Source: Augochlora pura (lineage: Eukaryota > Arthropoda > Insecta > Hymenoptera > Halictidae). Taken from it: a stretch of DNA of 64,000 bases. Below, piece by piece: positions 47,961 to 60,965 of the stretch. Positions within the stretch are counted from its first letter, which is position 1. Each line of letters starts with the position of its first letter. The notes under the pieces are model-generated. The model was not told the DNA's origin. It searched no databases and worked only from the letters and a program-made list of their open reading frames with translations. The translations under genes and the position numbers were made by a program. The stretch spans positions 17,918,001 through 17,982,000 of the forward strand of contig NC_135773.1 of the NCBI RefSeq assembly GCF_028453695.1. The letters run 5' to 3'.

Positions 47961-48341
47961 GATGCGCGAGATGCGACCGATCCCATCGAAAGATATTTGT
48001 CGGGCTGACATCGGGGATGCTGAGTGAAGAGTGGCGGCCTCGGGTGGGGCCAAGGAACGTCGAATAAGAGAAAGTAGTAAAGACGAGTGACAGAAAGACG
48101 ATACAACTCGAGGAGCTAAGACGACGATGTTTTTCTTTGAATCGATGATATTGCCACGAGCGTGTGGAGGTACAAATACTTATTGCGGAACGTTTCTCGG
48201 AGGGTATAAGATTATCAAAACAATGTTTGATAGAATAATGTTTCTAGATAACGTAGCGAACTTTGAAATATTTCTGTAATGTGAATACAAAATTATACGA
48301 AAAGACATCGCTCAATTTTCATTGAGAAATTCGTCTATCGA

Positions 48342-48597
48342 TTATCCCCTTCCTCTATCACTCCTTTCATGCTGTGACGATTAGCACTGATTCGTACTTG
48401 ATAATTTTCTTAATAGGACCAGACAATTTTTGTTTCCTGTATCGTGTTTATTTAGCTTCGTTTCTATACTTTGTCAACAGAAGAATTTATTTTTACTTCG
48501 ATGTATTATAGATGAAATTATTAACATTCATACTTAGTAGAGCTTGCATAAAATCTTTACCACGAGTTTGACTCGTTATTATAGTGCAAGGGGTTAA
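48342..48597. mobile_element. TTAA MITE, left end eroded (15345 family)
   Basis: The right end ATAGTGCAAGGGGTTAA at 48597 is identical to that of 15345-15595. The interior shares cttaatagga.cagacaatt and tttagtaga blocks. The left end reads TTATCCCCTTCCTCTATCAC, a mutated TTAACCCCTTGCACTAT. Confidence 0.8.
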
Positions 48598-48803
48598 TCG
48601 AACTTTTCAATTAAAAATGATATCTGCGTGGATATTTGATGCGTGGTATCCAGTGGATGGTGTGTGGACAGATTTTCGGTACGCGGTGTCTACTGCATAC
48701 CGAGGTTCTCTGCCTAATTTCTCGTTTTAATAATAAAATCATGCATACTGAACAGATAATTTCATCTGATTTTAAGTTTGTTAAATAAAGAACAGTTTTA
48801 TTG

Positions 48804-48980
48804 TTAACCCCTTGCACTACGATGTCTTTCAGAACTACGTTGATTACTACTTTTTTATTTTTAATTTTTGTTTTCGATTGTCTTCATTTACTTACATTTC
48901 CAGATTTTTATGACAAAGAATTAAAATTTCGTTTCGATTTAATAGAAATGATTGGCAGCCTTATTTAGTGAATCATATTT
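48804..48980 (+). mobile_element. TTAA MITE, right end eroded (15345 family)
   Basis: It begins TTAACCCCTTGCACTACGAT and shares an aagaattaaa.ttt.gtttcgattta block with 15345-15595. It stands only 206 bp from the previous copy. Confidence 0.7.
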
Positions 48981-50821
48981 GATTTTTTAGTGAATCTTAC
49001 TCGATTGTCTCTGGCTTGTTTGGCGATTTTACATATTGAACGGCACGAAAATTGCATGGATTCTTTGAGTGTGATTTGGAATTTTTCTTTTAAACAAAAA
49101 TTCTACTATACATATATCCATCAATGTGCTCTTTATATCTGCATATAAGTATGTGTCACAGGATTCACAAAATTATATGTATTTATGGTTCACCGTAAGG
49201 TGGTGGAAGTTTTCTTCTGAGAGGCAATTATAGGCAATTGTAGTTTTTTCTAATACTATTTCTTTAATTGTATTTAGAATATTTCTTCCGATTCTCGTTC
49301 GAATCCGCTTAATGATATGGCGGATTCGATGTATCGATCTCTACGATATTTCCGTTTAGCAAATTTTACCTCATGGATTTCGCTATTTTTGGTATGATCA
49401 AAACACTGGTAATATAGAAAAATGGCTTTTCCGATAAAATTACCCCCAATCGACGACGGTATGATTCGACATATCGAATTTATTCTTCAATGTATTACGA
49501 CGCGATAAATTGATGCGAGGTAATGGGGCCAGTTACTGTGGGGCCATTAATGAACAATTATTATACCTTTCATTTGTTATCAGGCATAATTAACTTTATA
49601 TTCATCGCATAAGACATAATAAATTATTTATTCTATTTATACAGTTAAATATAGCCGAAAACAAGCCAAAATTTTGATTGCTCATTGAGTAGTATTATTT
49701 GTGTAATAGTCATTCGACGTTCACTTGAAGCGGTGCTGCTATGAAATCGGTTTGGAATGGAACGTCAGTAGACGAGGAGCGTCGAGCCACGGCCATTAAG
49801 CTGTCTTTATATGCCTACAGCATCCTGCAATGATACGTGTCTTGTTTTCCTATGGCGGGCCAAAGTATCCTCGTAGAAGCGTCTGTTTATCCCGCTATTA
49901 AACCGCCGGAGGAGTTGTTGCAGGATGGCTGCGACGATGTTTGCGCAGGACGATCCGCGATGCCGCTGGCAATGGTCCTTAAATATCCATTACATTTTTT
50001 GTTTACAGGAAGTCAGCTCCGGCGAATTCGAAATGTGGACAATAAGAAAAAAGCAACCTGTGCAAAGAGGAATCGATTTCTCGAGTTTTTGTTATCCATT
50101 GCAGTGCATTGTATTTATTTCCAACGTTGGCTACCGATCAAACGTTCCCGAGGCGTTCTTCTCTTCAGCTCTCGCTTTGATCTTGTATAAAGTTACAAAT
50201 GAATCGAAAAATAAGCAAACACGATCATGTATTTCAGGCTTGAACATTATTTACATGACATATTTGGGAAAAAGATGATTCGAAGTAGTTTACTGGAAAT
50301 ATAAAAATGATTTTCGTTTTAGATAATTTCTTCAACTGACTGTAAAATTAAATAACTTCATATTTTTTGTGATGAAATGAATCTAAACTGAAATGATATT
50401 CCTTCACTGTATGATTCAAGAAAGAAATTGCATATTACAAATGACACATGAAACATAGAAATGATATTAATAAATTAGGTGAAATGGTTCGTCATTTTAA
50501 ATTATTTACATTATTCCATTCCAAATAAAATATTGTGTTTAAATGAGAAAATCTGAAAATACACAATATTTTGTATTGCTGGTTGACGGATCTTTAAAAT
50601 AATAAAATAAAAATCTTATAAAATTATACTAAATGATAACGTACATACAGATGAATAAGTATTGTTATATTTAATAATGACTCTGCTTTACTTGCCCCAT
50701 CAAATGTGAAAATCTGACAATATAAAAAACTTTGTTCTACTAACAGTTATTTGAAGTACTGAAATACAAATATCAAAAATATTTATAAATTAACGTAGTA
50801 CACACAAGTAAATAAGTACAG
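48981..50821. other. No gene recognised
   Basis: The slightly GC-richer segment 49730-50180 has two overlapping 117-codon plus frames (49837 and 49925) with no domain and no splice logic; not accepted as coding. Confidence 0.4.
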
Positions 50822-51058
50822 TTAAGCTCTTGCCGTACCATTTTTTTACAATTACTATGATTAGAATTTTTTCGATTGCACTAATTTTTTAGAAGAAAAA
50901 GGAATTTTATATTTATTTTGTGCATACATCTAGTGGAATGTTTAAATATCAGTGACAAGATTCCTACTTAAAGGAACAGATGAACATTCATACCTAACAG
51001 TTTATTACGAGAAATTTTCATCGCTGGTCTGGCTCGTTAAAATACGGCAAAGGGTTAA
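50822..51058. mobile_element. TTAA-bounded MITE (15345-like)
   Basis: The left end TTAAGCTCTTGCCGTACC and the right end read on - TTAACCCTTTGCCGTATT match at 13 of 16 positions. The interior keeps the ggctcgtta and aacattcatac..aacag features of the 15345 family. 237 bp. Confidence 0.75.
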
Positions 51059-52513
51059 TTACTAGGTAACATTTTGCTAAACAAAGCACTGTTTTCCAGA
51101 AAACTTTGGTTTTTGTATTCTCAGCCACGCTTACCCTCGCATTCTATATTACGTTTCTATCATTAAACGACTATTAGCCCTACGAGATTTTGACGAAGTG
51201 TCCCCGTGCAAGGGTGGTCCTTCCTTGTATCCTTTTGAACCAGGCCCCCGGGTGCTGTTTCATCGGACCGTGACAAATGCTTGTTCAAACTCGGGGCAAA
51301 CGGTGCGTGGCCAGATCCGTTACGTGTCGCCGCGATGAATCGGCGATCTCTCTGCATTGTCGCGGGGGTCACGTGGCCCGAAAAACGGGCGAATTGTGTT
51401 TTTCTTGCTCGCGCCGTGGCTCGCCGGCAGACATAGGACGCGGCGCGGGGGGGTTTTGTTTCGTTGCGCGTCCACGGAGGGAGGTTCGAGTTTTAGACGG
51501 GGGGCGTTCGACGAGAAAATGTACACCCTCCGGGACGCGCGAGATCGGTTTTTTCGGTGAGACACTCGACGGCGAGGACAGCCGGCCTCGGTCCCGGTAC
51601 GGGAACGTCAGTCAGGCTTAGGACGAGCAGGATCTAGATGTTATCTTCGATATGGGACACTGCACGGGCCGATGCGCCTTCGTTCCGTATACCGTTCACT
51701 AATCAGTCCGGAGACCCTCGCCGCGCCACGATGGGCCAAACCATCAAGCTGCTCCTGACTTTTAACCGGCCCTGAATCGAGGTCGACGAGAACCATAGAG
51801 AATTCACGGGATGACTCCCGCAGGCTTGGGGCTGCGGGTTTAGGTCCACGAAAACGGCGGGACGTCTAATTTCCATACGTGAGATCGTTCACGGGGGCGA
51901 ACTTCTGTTTGATGGTGTTTCATGGTAATGGAATCGAGAGACCCGAAATTTCGTAGACATTTTTGGGTGAAGTAGCGTCGGAATTTATAACTTCACACGT
52001 TTGCGGGTTCTAATACTGTAGCATTAATTTTCATTATTGTGCAACATATCACGAATGCTATATAAAGTTTAAATTTATAAGTTACGTTATCATGTATTCG
52101 ATTGTAAATCGGAATTAAATCAATTACAAATCGATTATTAAATCGATTATAAATTTATTATTAAATCAATTGTATATACCGTTCATTTTTTGAAGTTATA
52201 CTGCACTTTAATGTAATAGCTTACTGGTTCATTGAGTGTTCTTGTTACGGATTTGTATAAATGGTACCATACACGATGGGGGGAAGGGGTAGTGATAAGA
52301 GGACGCAGGTGAAACAACTTAGGACAAAAGAATGAGTAGAAAGGAATCGTGTGTGTGTGTGTTTTTTTTAAAGAATTACAGTAGTCGTAGATTAGTCGTG
52401 ATTTTATTGATTGTATGACTAAGGATAAGATTTTAATTTCATCTTTTCTTCTTTTTGTGTATACAAAATATAACCATTAAAATGTGATATTGTGAGTTTA
52501 CAATTAATTTAAA
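51059..52513. other. GC-rich island (51150-51960) and AT-rich flank, no gene recognised
   Basis: CpG-rich with frames on both strands (up to 114 codons); no domains, no splice-supported exon. It could be a promoter or untranslated exon. Confidence 0.35.
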
Positions 52514-52581
52514 AATGAATCACCATTCCTAGTATCAATTTGAAAATAGTATCAAATTGATACTAGGAATGGTGATTCATT
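52514..52581. repeat. Perfect 30-bp hairpin with 8-nt loop
   Basis: The left arm 52514-52543 (AATGAATCACCATTCCTAGT then ATCAATTTGA) is the exact reverse complement of 52552-52581. The loop is aaatagta. The size is right for a small-RNA precursor, but perfect pairing is unusual for a conserved miRNA and would also suit a young palindrome or MITE core. Confidence 0.9.
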
Positions 52582-54480
52582 CTATATATATATGTATTTA
52601 TTATTATACACAAAAAATGATTTCCACGAGCAGAGAATTCGAATTTACTATTTCGGAAAATTTCTGAATTTCTCAATTTTTATTTCTGTGTACAGAAGGC
52701 ACGTCAAGTAATTGTGTACGCATTTCGCTGTAGTCCTTTACGAGAGAGTAATTAAAACAGTGTTTTCAGAATCGGAACAATCAGACGAAATTATTGAGTA
52801 GATTAAAATGGAATTTCAATATCTGCAGATGGGACACGAATACATTGTTGTCGCGTAAACTGATTTAATTGATAGATTTTTTAATCACAATCTTAAGCAC
52901 TGTTACGCGTTTCATCCCGTCATTCTGTGTAATGCTCGGCGATATTGGTATTAATAATTATTTAATATGCGTGGGTGTCAGCGACTCGGTATCAGAAAGT
53001 AACACAGTGTAACGAGATTATTTGTCGATCAATGACCGCGAAATCATGTCGGCCTGTATACCAGCGACGCGCGGTAATTGAAATTCTCGTGTTTGGAATA
53101 AACAGTACGGCATGTATAGTGTTCGACGATGAATTTAGCATTGGTGCGCTGTGCAGTTTGCGCGCGGCAGCCTCCTGACGCATCACGGAAGTCCCCAGGG
53201 ACCGATTAATGACCTTGTTCCCTTTAATGAAGCGACACAGCTAATTAGCTATCGCATTTTCCGCGATGTAAGTCAATTCCAAGATCATAATGATTTTTCG
53301 TTACGTTCGGATAACTGAAAGCACGCCGATAACAAGTTTATTTCCTGTTCATCACGTGTAAACATCATACTTCGTTCCAGATCGTTTTTGAGAAATTAAA
53401 ATATTTCATTTCCCAAGTCTTATTTAAGTCACATCGACAGATTTACTTTGTAGTTGTTATTTAGTTATAGTTTTATACATTTCGAACATTGAAATGGAGA
53501 ACAATTTTCAAAAAACAATGATTTTAAGCTTTTTGTTAAATTGGTGAAAGCGTTATAAAAATTAATGAAAGTATAATAGTTTAATGTGTTGGGAATATGT
53601 TAAAAATTCTGAAGTCGAAACTGAAATTGTTTTAATATTTCAATTTTTCTTACGGTTCATATTTTTATGTTGATATTTATATTGACGATGTGATAATAGT
53701 ATTGATTTTTTCGAAGATAAGAGAATCTGATGACGAATAATTATTATTTTTATACTGTTTTTATTATTTTGACTTTACTGTTTTCTATCATTTATTCCAC
53801 TATTATTACCTTACTTATTTTGGATACTGATTCCCGTTTGCAGCTTTGCTTGTATCACTTTTTTTTATTTGTACTAGTCGTGCATGATGTTATGTTAACG
53901 CAGCATAGATGCCTAATGATTAAGTAAATCAATTATTATTATTATCGCTACTATTAATGAGAAAAAATACGAAGTTGGAGAGTTCAGGAAATTGTTTGAA
54001 TGTGTACAAATAAAAATAGAAACTTCTGTATTTAGTCGCAAAGACAGATAACGATTACAGATAAAAATGTGACTGTCATGCTAGACTCATTTTCATAAAG
54101 AAATATTAAAGATACAAGAAAGTGAACAAAACATTATTTTCTAAATAGTTATTTTCTTGAAACGAAGTATTCTTAAAATAATAGATTTATATATTATGTG
54201 ATTTTGAGTTATTTACGCTCTGCCAATTTCGAATGTTATATACTGTCTCATAAGATTTCTAAGAAGTTGCACTAGCTTCACGGAAGAAAGTCTTCCAAAT
54301 CGAGAAAAAATGTTTCGAAAGCTACTTTCTAATACAGACATCACAGCCAAACAAAAAGGAATCGAAAAGAAACGACTGAAACATGCAACGAATATATTTC
54401 ATCTCGAGATGTTCCGCTCTGGTGTCAAATTATCATAGAATTGAACGAAATAACTGAAGAAATACGGCGCACCGTTTAAT
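52582..54480. other. AT-rich non-coding sequence
   Basis: Nothing recognised beyond short frames. Confidence 0.45.
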
Positions 54481-56151
54481 ACGAATCCCGCGAGCATTCG
54501 CATTCTGAATCGCTGCTCTTGATCGATTAGCATGAAACCGCGGCGTTCAGTGACGGCGAGCTGTCAAAAACTCCGTGAAACACGGCCAAGAAATAGTATC
54601 ACCGGTGTCAAAGAGAGGCAGGTAGAGGAAACCGGAGTCGTCGTTACATACCAGCCTCGATATTGACATTCGCCGTTGGAATTGATACGGGGGTTGTCGG
54701 CGTAAGACAGAGAGGATCACCGAGTAACAGAACGAGCATGCGAGACGGAAAGAGAAAGAGAGTGCGAGAAAGGGAGGGGGGGTGGAGGCGGGAGGCGGAG
54801 AGAGAGAGAGGCTCAGAGTGGTATGCGAACTGCTCGTTCCATGGAATCCGCCGATATTCGCCATATTGGCAGTATTCCTCTCCGCTTTACTCCCGTTCCT
54901 CGGTTCGCCTCCCTTTGGCAACCCTCCTCCGTCTCTCGATCTGTACGGGCACATGAGAGCACGGCTGCGGCTGACGCCGGGCATCGGGAGAGCTCCCGGG
55001 TATCTATCGGATAATTAGCCGGTGATTACGTGGCAGTCATTCGGGCGGATATCAGTGCCCTCGACCCTCGGCCTCGCCCTCGCCCAAGTCCTCGCCCTCG
55101 GGCAAGAGGGTACCTACCATACAGCCCTGCTTGCAACCTGCATTCCACCTCCTCCCCCCCTCTCTCTCTCTCTCTCTCACTGATTCCTCTCGCGCTCTCT
55201 CTCTCTCTCTCTTCTCCCTCTCGATTCCGGCCTGATCCCCTTTCCTCTCTGTTCCTCGCACCATCTCGCTTCGTCCGTCTATCTGCCTATCCATCTATCC
55301 ATCTGTCCATCCGTCCATCCATCTTCCTCACTTCCCTCCGCACGGCCTCCCTTCGCACCCTCCTTCACCCTCTCACCTAATTCTCTCTATTTCTCGCTAC
55401 GATTCCCTGTTCTCCTTCGGGCTCCGAGGCCCGGCCTCTCTGTCCCACGTTCCCTGTGCACCGCGGCGGCGTGGCCGAACGTCCACGGACCACTCGCCGG
55501 CTCCCCAGAGAACCTCACCCGTACTTCCTGCATCTCGTTACTGACGCCCAATGCACTGCTCGCTCGCATTATAGACCCCTGGATACCATAGTTTCAGGTG
55601 CGCTATACGCAGCCCCCTCGGCCTCGCCTCGTCCATGTACGCGCCATACCGGCGGGAGTATGTGTTCACGGTGAATACCTGCGCATATATCTAGCGGCCT
55701 GCGGAGAATGGCCACCGGCGGTGACCATCCAGGACCATCGACCGACGCCGTCAAACAATCTCATTATCATTCGATTCACGGTAACAGAGAAGCCCGGCGT
55801 TCCACGGGACCAAAGGGAATGCCACCCTTATGCGCCGCGGGAAACCGGATCGACCTCTTTGCCTCTGCATCGGCAACGGCTCACCGTGAAATTGACCATC
55901 TCATAGAATTGTTTTACATCTGATAGGCGTTGATTTCGCTGCGTGTTTAGCTTCCCGGATGCACGCTGGCGGCTGCGAGCATCTGGACGCTTAGATCCGG
56001 CGAACGTGTCACGCATTGATACATGCGTGGAAACGTTTTTACCACTCCAGCGATCCAAGAAATAGAGTAATTTTCACAATTTTTTATGATCATAGTTGTA
56101 TTGTCAAGGTTATTAAATAGTTTTGTATTGAAATGTTATAGAAAATCTGGT
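54481..56151. other. GC-rich island with simple repeats, no gene recognised
   Basis: It contains (GA)n-rich sequence at 54735-54815, (CT)n at 55158-55212 and a (ATCC)n/(GTCC)n stretch at 55286-55325. Many overlapping frames on both strands; none has a domain. It could be a promoter or 5' UTR region of a gene outside the window. Confidence 0.35.
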
Positions 56152-56481
56152 TTAACCCTTTGGGGACGGAGACACTCGACGGGCGTGCGTCGCTGCGGAC
56201 GACAGGTATTGGAGCGCGCAGTAAAGAAAATATTCATGTCGCACGTTTGCGTTATAAAAACTAAAGCTTCATTCAAATAAGACTTCATTGCTAAAAGTCT
56301 CTAATTTCATTGAGAGGCAACTAGACTTCTTAGACTAGTATCCCCATGCGTATCTTATCGTTTACGATGACAGACGTACGCAGCAGCAGCGCGAGAATTG
56401 GGCGTCTATATGCCGACACGCGTCCGCAACGGTAAAAACGCTTGAGCGGCTATATGCCGACAGCTGTCCCCAAAGGGTTAA
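56152..56481. mobile_element. TTAA-bounded MITE (330 bp)
   Basis: It begins TTAACCCTTTGGGGAC and ends GTCCCCAAAGGGTTAA, 16 bp perfect. The interior is GC-rich near the ends, with the subterminal motif ctatatgccgaca repeated at 56408 and 56451. Confidence 0.88.
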
Positions 56482-59400
56482 AGATTGATTTGAAGTTGCA
56501 ATTCTTTATTCTGATTTTTGTTACGAAATAAGAACCAGAATACAGTTACGGAAACCTCTTTTTACGAGTGTTATTCTGCTGTGTGCTACTCAACAGAGTA
56601 CTAGTCAAGTACTAAATACGAGTGCTACTAAAAAATTTGTTACTTCGATATTGCGAAAGTACGATTCAATTAATGTTTTACATTTTTAATAGAAAATTGT
56701 GTGAAAAATTATCTACAAAAAAAATTTGCATTGTGATTGGAAATCTCCGCGTGTCTTCCGAGTTAATGTAATTTTTTTACAGTTTTGGTGAAAATTTCAA
56801 GTGCTCCGATCAAGGTCTATTTGAATTTTCTTATATTATAGTTTAGGAAATGCAGTTTTGAAATGGAAGCGTTTAAAGTTTTACATAGCATTATTCCATA
56901 ACTATTGTATATTCTTTTACTTCTACTCTGCGCTGTTTGCACCATACCGTTAGCCTTCTAAATTTATATCCTACTCCTCTCCTTTCATATAAATTTTTAT
57001 CGAACTTTTCGCAGGCATCGAATAGCGATAATTCATATAAGTAACATAACTAAGCGAATATGGAGCAAACTGCAAGAGCATCAATCGTTATAAAGTTTAT
57101 CTTACCTTATTTCATAAACCCTAAAGTATAATTTAAGTAGAATAAGCTCGTGTTTTTGTCAATTCTAGAATGGCGTGCCGGAATATGTGTCGATAAATGT
57201 TTGAAAAGTAATTTCGATTCATAATTGCGTCAGGGATACAATTAATTCAGTATTTTAAAAATAAGGGTTGAATTTTTATGATCTTGGGACTTCAGTATTA
57301 CGAGAAATATGGAGAATGGTAAGAACGTTATCGGTACATCATCGATTAAAATTCGAAATACTGAGAACATGTCTTTCATTTTCGAAACGAGAAAACAATT
57401 ACACAAAGGGTAGATTGAATCGATTTTGGAATAATGAAAACATTAGTTTAAAAGTTTATACTGTCTATAACAAAAAATCAGAAAGTTATTTGGAAGTTGT
57501 TGGAAAAATTTGATTATTATAGTATAAAGAAATTTAATGGATAAGATCTTCATAAAAAAACAATTTTATGCGTTATATCGAACTCTTGCATTATATCACA
57601 AGAAATCGTGTGTAGTATTTAGAACTTATCATTAGACAAAACACTGAAAATGTCCCGCCATTATTGTAAGGCAGTGTAAATACTTGCAGCGTCTGTTTTA
57701 TCATGTTCTTTATGGATTTGATTTTTTGAATGAATTTTGGAAATATATTTGATTAATAACAACGTCTCGTAATTTCTTGTAGTACGATTATAAAAGTAAT
57801 TGTGGTAAATGGAGAATATCATTGAATATTGTGATAACATGTTAAGACGCTTTATTTATAATATTAATATTAGAATATTTATTCTGTTAGCGAACGATTC
57901 TGCGTCCATCGACATCCGCATAGCAAGAATTAAGTTAGGTAATCAACACCTTTAACTATAATGTATTTTTACTTGGAAACATTACGGCGGGTTATCAATG
58001 TAATAAATTGTAAATGTCAATATTCTCAATTCACCTCTCGGAAAATATTTTTTAATGTCTCTCCCATTTTTTGAACACACAAACTTTACTTTCTGAAGTT
58101 TAACCAATTCTGTCAAAAAATTGCGACCTTAAATATACATGAAAGATCAGAAAAAGATAGGATAAAGAAAAGGAATGAGAAACAATTACAAATATAGTTT
58201 TGTCTAGTTCTAAACTTATAAAAACTTGTGTACGTAACACATTCTTTTGTTTGTTATTCAGTGGATTTTGCCACGGATGCTGTAACTTACAAGCAAAAGT
58301 AGACGCTATTGATTAGACGTATCTGTATTACTAAATCTACTCCATCTAAACGGGAATTAGTCAAGTATTTACAATGTTGATTGTATCTTGAACCGATGTT
58401 GAGTAGGTAATATGTTTGCATGGACTTGTTTCATTGTGTTTAAATACTGAATTCATCCCTAAAGTGGGCCTCACCCTACCAGCACTCCACTCGAACACCA
58501 TCTGGAGCACCCTCCTTCTATTTCTTCAATTGATCAGTTTAAAGCCGTGGTTCCTGTTCAGTAATCTATTGTAGATCTTGATTAATAATTCTGAATAACA
58601 GAAGCGTTAATAACGTGCATAGACAGGTACATTAACCCCAGTATATAAATGCGTGACTTCGAACTCATAGTAAAGTGAACGTTGACTATTTTAGCTAAAA
58701 TCGCTCAACAAACAAATCCGATAATTATCGACATTATTTAGAATAATAGAACACTATGTTACATTTTTAATCGCAAAATATCGCAAGTTTTATATACAAA
58801 TCACTAACAAGTAAGAAACATTCTTTGTAGCGCATTATTTGAAATGGGACCAAACCGGCTAGGACATATGTATGTAGCACATCGAATCAATAAAAAGGTC
58901 TCTTATCATAGACAATTTATCTCATTCTTGCTCAGTAATTGTTACATTTTATAATTCACGTTAGGAGTCATATGAAGTGATTTTATCATTAGCCCAGAGT
59001 TGCATACACTCTACCTAAATTATAACCCTCCACTATTCAGTTCCAGTCACTAGCTATTTGTACTGAGTTCGATAAAAAGATTAACATTGATTTGACGTAG
59101 ATTCAGGTATGCAAAACAAAAATTGCCATAAAATGGCCAGTATCATTAGCTCTAATTGATTTTACTTTATTGATTCGACTTTCATTGCCATAGTATGATT
59201 AATGTCTTCACTTTCACAAGAAAATACGTTTGTAGGACATTAATGATCCGATCATATTATACAATTTATAATAGCTATAAAGTCCCTGGAATTATTGCTA
59301 TAATAATACCATTGCTTTCTTCCTTTTCGTAAAACTTAGATCTCTAATCAAATTCGGGATATCACTTTTAACAAATTTTTGTGCGACTCATATGTATCGA

Positions 59401-59529
59401 CAAATGAGATTATATTCTACATCGATTTTAAAGCGCTATAAATTATTTGACTTCCCATCGTTGCACACAATTGATAAATAAACAATTGCATCAAGCTCAT
59501 AAAAAATACGACAAATGTCACGGCAACTT
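56482..59529. other. AT-rich non-coding sequence
   Basis: No gene, RNA or repeat boundary recognised; the best frame (57268-57513, 81 codons) has no domain. Confidence 0.45.
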
Positions 59530-60150
59530 CTTAACATCTCCTTGAGGCAACAATTTTAGGATGCAGATTTTCCCAGCTCGCTAAATAACTCCAAGGTGCC
59601 GCGAAGCGGAGCTGACCCACTGCGGCCAGAATGTGGTGAGCGTCGGGTTCGAGGTTCCCTCGAGCCGCCCACGCAAAGAGGACTGTCGGCGAAATCCAAG
59701 GGATCGGTGAAGGGTCCGATCGTCGCTGCGCAAAGAAAGAGCCGTGGAGAGGAGGAAGAAAGAGAACAAGGTAATGCGACGCAATTAAACAATTTGAACG
59801 GCGGTCGGCGCACGCGACGCAGGAGACTTCAAAAGTGCCAGCACATGTGGGCACGAGATGTAATCAGGGAAGTTAATTGAAGGCACCTCCCCTTCTGGCC
59901 GCGTTTCTTTCTCTGTTCAGTGCGTCGCGGCGTCGAGTGCTCCCATTGGGGTCGCGTGTACTTATGCCGCGGATGCAAAGCCGAAGCGATTGACTCATTC
60001 AACGGGAATAAAAACACAACAAACTTCTGACGGCGGGAGAGAGAACGGAAGGGGAGGGCGGGGGTAGAGTGGAGCGAGATAGAAAACCGGAGAGAGCGAG
60101 AAAGAGATCAAGATACGCGGGGCGTTTTACGATATACGATTTTTTACCTA
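59530..60150. other. GC-rich block, no gene recognised
   Basis: Frames on both strands (94 codons plus at 59596; 107 codons minus at 59531) cross each other with no domain. The plus frame reaches a GT donor-like site at 59770, so a 5' exon cannot be excluded, but there is no positive evidence. Confidence 0.3.
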
Positions 60151-60404
60151 CTTGTAATCGTATGACAAAGAAAGAGGTTAAAATCAAAGTAGTGGAGTGA
60201 ACAATGGATATCAGTTAAAAAGTTTCGAAAATAATTTGTTCTTATTGCGATAGTCGAAATAACCTTGGGTTATACTAATAAGAACATATTTCTTTTTACC
60301 ACATTATAAAAGACATCGAGACAAATTCTAAATACATGATATTTTGAAAAAGTATTTGATAGCAAAGAGGTTACTGAAGATACACGTGGAACGTTTCTGT
60401 AGGA

Positions 60405-60965
60405 GAAAATGTAGGTCAAAAATCGTAAATAACGTTAAGGAAAACATCTTCTACAGAAATTGAGAAATGAAGAGATTTAAAGAATAAGAGAATAAGAGGA
60501 TAAAAGATGGGAAGAATGAGAAAATGAGAGGAAGAGAGGAAGGAAGGGAAACAGAAATTGAGGTTGAGTGAAGGAAAAAAAGAGAGAAGTAGTGGGCGGG
60601 AGAATGAGAAAATACGAGGATATAGGAATGTGAGTATGTAAGAATCTGAGAATTTGAGAATGTAAAACGGTGAGAATGAGAATGTGGGAATGTGACAATA
60701 TGACAATTCGAAAACGGAAGAATGTGAGAATGTGGGAATGTGAGAATGGGAGAATGAGAGAAAGAGCGAAGCAGAAAAGGAGTGGAAGATGGAAAGAGAG
60801 ATATTAAGGTTGGGAAAAAGAAAAACAGGGAGAACCGGAGAAATAGAAAGTTAGGGGGGGGGGGGGGGGGAAAAGAAAAATAGCGGCCGACAGAAGAAGA
60901 GGGGAAGAAAGGAAGAAAGGGGGTGGGAGAAATAGCGAGGGGGTGGTGAGTAAGGTAACGAAGAA
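60405..60965 (+). repeat. Long polypurine (GA-rich) tract with gaatgtgag minisatellite core
   Basis: About 550 bp almost entirely purine on the + strand, with variants of gagaatgtgggaatgtgaga at 60650-60760 and a G-homopolymer of about 18 nt at 60853-60870. The minus-strand frames here (up to 181 codons, Ser/Phe/Pro/Leu only) are artefacts of the tract. Confidence 0.85.
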
